Of a stretch of DNA of 5,807 nucleotides, positions 4,851 through 5,807 are shown one piece after another (the first letter of the stretch is position 1; every line of letters starts with the position of its first letter). The notes below the pieces were generated by a model. That model did no database searches and had not been told where the DNA came from. It worked only from the letters and a program-made list of their open reading frames with translations. Source of the stretch: Actinobacteria bacterium 21-64-8 (GTDB taxonomy: Bacteria; Actinomycetota; Acidimicrobiia; Acidimicrobiales; RAAP-2); the NCBI GenBank assembly GCA_002255315.1, contig NCBD01000111.1:1-5807 (forward strand), written 5' to 3'. The position numbers were made by a program, and so were the translations under genes.

Positions 4851-5387
4851 GTGAGTGAGCCTTCGCACTACCCCACGGTGTCAGCCGACTTCTCGCGCAC
4901 GCTCGAGCTCGTAGGTCCCGAGCAGTGGCGTTCACCAACGCCGTGTGAGGATTGGACCGTCTTCGACCTCGTCACCCACGTGATTGCGACGCATCGACGC
5001 GTTTACAAAATGGCGATGACCACCTACACCGAACCCAAGCTCGACACGGTTGACGCGTGGCGCGAGATCCACGACGCCCTGCTCGCGGCGCTCGATGATC
5101 CGATCCTCGCCGCGACGCCGGTGCAATCGCGTCAAGGCGAGCAACCCTTTTCGGCCCTCGTGGGCGGACTGTTGACCTTTGACACGTTGGCCCACACGTG
5201 GGACCTCGCGCGCGCGATCGGCGCCGCCGAAGAACTCAACCCCGACGCGGTCGCCCACGCCACGCGCGAACTCGAACCCATCGGTGAGGCCCTTCGCGTC
5301 CCGGGTGGCTTCGGTCCGGCGGTCGATTCCGCGCCCGACGCCACCGCGCAAACACGCCTCTTGAACTTCCTCGGTCGGCGTCCCTAG
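4851..5387 (+). CDS. TIGR03086-like protein, mycothiol maleylpyruvate isomerase/DinB-fold
   Basis: This 178-residue protein resembles the TIGR03086 / MDMPI N-terminal family, a four-helix DinB-like fold common in actinomycetes. The signature near the start is FSRTLELVGPEQW (14-26), then TPCEDWTVFDLVTHVIATH (30-48) with His43, and later LLTFDTLAHTWDLARAIG (107-122) with His115, Trp117 and Asp118. In this superfamily two or three histidines bind a divalent metal, and some members use mycothiol as cofactor; most have no proven reaction, so I give no substrate. The GTG at 4851 is preferred because the conserved region begins soon after. A TTG at 4797 would add 18 residues that look unlike the family and has no spaced ribosome site. 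A signal before the GTG is also weak (GGA about 5 nt upstream). It lies 179 nt after the kinase and 66 nt before the thiolase, so its link to either is unclear. Confidence 0.75.
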   Translation: MSEPSHYPTVSADFSRTLELVGPEQWRSPTPCEDWTVFDLVTHVIATHRRVYKMAMTTYTEPKLDTVDAWREIHDALLAALDDPILAATPVQSRQGEQPFSALVGGLLTFDTLAHTWDLARAIGAAEELNPDAVAHATRELEPIGEALRVPGGFGPAVDSAPDATAQTRLLNFLGRRP

Positions 5388-5441
5388 CCCGACGTACGAA
5401 GTGGGCGCGCCGTCTAACCTTTGAATCGACCCATCGCGTTC

Positions 5442-5448
5442 GAAGGAG
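5442..5448 (+). promoter_or_regulatory. Ribosome binding site of the thiolase gene
   Basis: GAAGGAG ends 5 nt before the ATG at 5454. A second ATG at 5450 overlaps in another frame and is too close to the site. Nothing resembling a clear terminator or promoter is visible in the 66-nt gap upstream, so co-transcription with the preceding gene is possible. Confidence 0.75.
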
Positions 5449-5453
5449 CATGC

Positions 5454-5807
5454 ATGTCTCGAAGTGTCATCGTGGCGGGAAGCCGCACGGCCATCGGAAA
5501 ACTCTCGGGCGCCTTTGCCACCGTCAGCGCCCAAGAACTTGGCGGCGTCGCCATCAAGGGAGCACTCGAGCGCGCGGGCGTTGCGCCCGACACGGTCGAC
5601 GCCGTTTTGATGGGCCAAGTCATCCAAGCCGGCCAGGGTCAGATCACCGCGCGCCAAGCGGCCGTCGCGGGCGGCATTCCCATGAGCGTCCACGCGACGA
5701 CCATCAACAAGGTCTGCCTTTCGGGCCTCCAGACCCTCTACCTCGCGGACCTCATGATTCGAGCCGGTGAAGCGGCGGTCGTCGTCGCGGGCGGTATGGA
5801 ATCGATG
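5454..5807 (+). CDS. Acetyl-CoA C-acetyltransferase (thiolase), 3' end beyond window
   Basis: The first 118 residues of a thiolase are present, about 30% of the usual length near 390. It opens [20 protein letters not shown], the standard thiolase N-terminal strand with [22 protein letters not shown] (48-63) and [11 protein letters not shown] (66-76) follow. The nucleophilic cysteine is Cys88 in [11 protein letters not shown], and the sequence stops in [10 protein letters not shown], the conserved GGMESM block. Thiolases join two acetyl-CoA to acetoacetyl-CoA or cleave 3-ketoacyl-CoA in the cytoplasm, serving beta-oxidation, ketone-body or polyhydroxyalkanoate pathways. The NKVCLSG form, with Leu after the cysteine rather than Ala, recalls actinobacterial FadA4-type acetyl-CoA acetyltransferases. 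The catalytic His and second Cys near the C-terminus are outside the window, so biosynthetic and degradative types cannot be told apart. Confidence 0.93.
   Translation, partial: MSRSVIVAGSRTAIGKLSGAFATVSAQELGGVAIKGALERAGVAPDTVDAVLMGQVIQAGQGQITARQAAVAGGIPMSVHATTINKVCLSGLQTLYLADLMIRAGEAAVVVAGGMESM

Noticed and set aside
4797..5387. Longer TTG-started version of the DinB-like protein
   Set aside because: The extra 18 residues lack family character, and the only purine-rich site (GGAG) abuts the TTG with no spacing; the GTG at 4851 fits the family start better.
5404..5411. GGCGCGCC palindrome in the gap before the thiolase
   Set aside because: Eight-base self-complementary GC strings are expected by chance at this composition; there is no T-run or flanking symmetry.
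4932..5693. Minus-strand 253-residue open frame
   Set aside because: It runs across the complement of the TIGR03086-like gene, the gap and the thiolase start, all well supported on the plus strand; its composition is low-complexity Arg/Gly and no family is recognisable.

Overview
The window is GC-rich, compactly coded DNA that reads like a member of the Actinomycetota. The support is a mycothiol-isomerase-type (TIGR03086-like) protein, a thiolase with the FadA4-like active-site block [11 protein letters not shown] starts and strong G/C third-position bias. An uncultured acidimicrobial lineage is possible but cannot be shown from this sequence. Both ends cut through genes.

Left half, minus strand (1-2462): a tight two-gene operon. 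The promoter-proximal gene encodes a polytopic membrane polyferredoxin of the NapH/NosR-like kind. After an 11-nt gap comes a GltD/NfnB-like FAD oxidoreductase with an N-terminal two-cluster ferredoxin domain; it runs off the left edge. Together they look like a membrane-linked electron-transfer module joining a soluble pyridine-nucleotide/flavin enzyme to the membrane. The physiological donor and acceptor cannot be read from the sequence.

Middle (2463-2650): an unusually AT-rich divergent control region. It holds a long imperfect inverted repeat (about 26-bp arms, 21/26 identical), a perfect 12-bp palindrome near its middle, and plausible divergent promoters whose -35 elements lie in the repeat arms.

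Right of it, plus strand (2651-4671): a NarL/LuxR-type response regulator overlaps by 20 nt a sensor kinase with four membrane helices and a PAS domain. The kinase gene is broken. At about 4051-4062 the reading frame shifts, and the segment that should carry the phospho-accepting histidine (H-box of HisKA_3) is absent, while the PAS domain before it and the ATPase domain after it are well preserved. This is the most notable observation in the window; it is either a real deletion or an assembly error. The divergent layout suggests that the two-component system controls the electron-transfer operon.

Right end (4672-5807): a 179-nt gap, a small DinB/mycothiol-isomerase-like protein, then the 5' part of an acetyl-CoA acetyltransferase gene with its own strong ribosome binding site. 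No RNA genes, CRISPR arrays or insertion sequences were seen.
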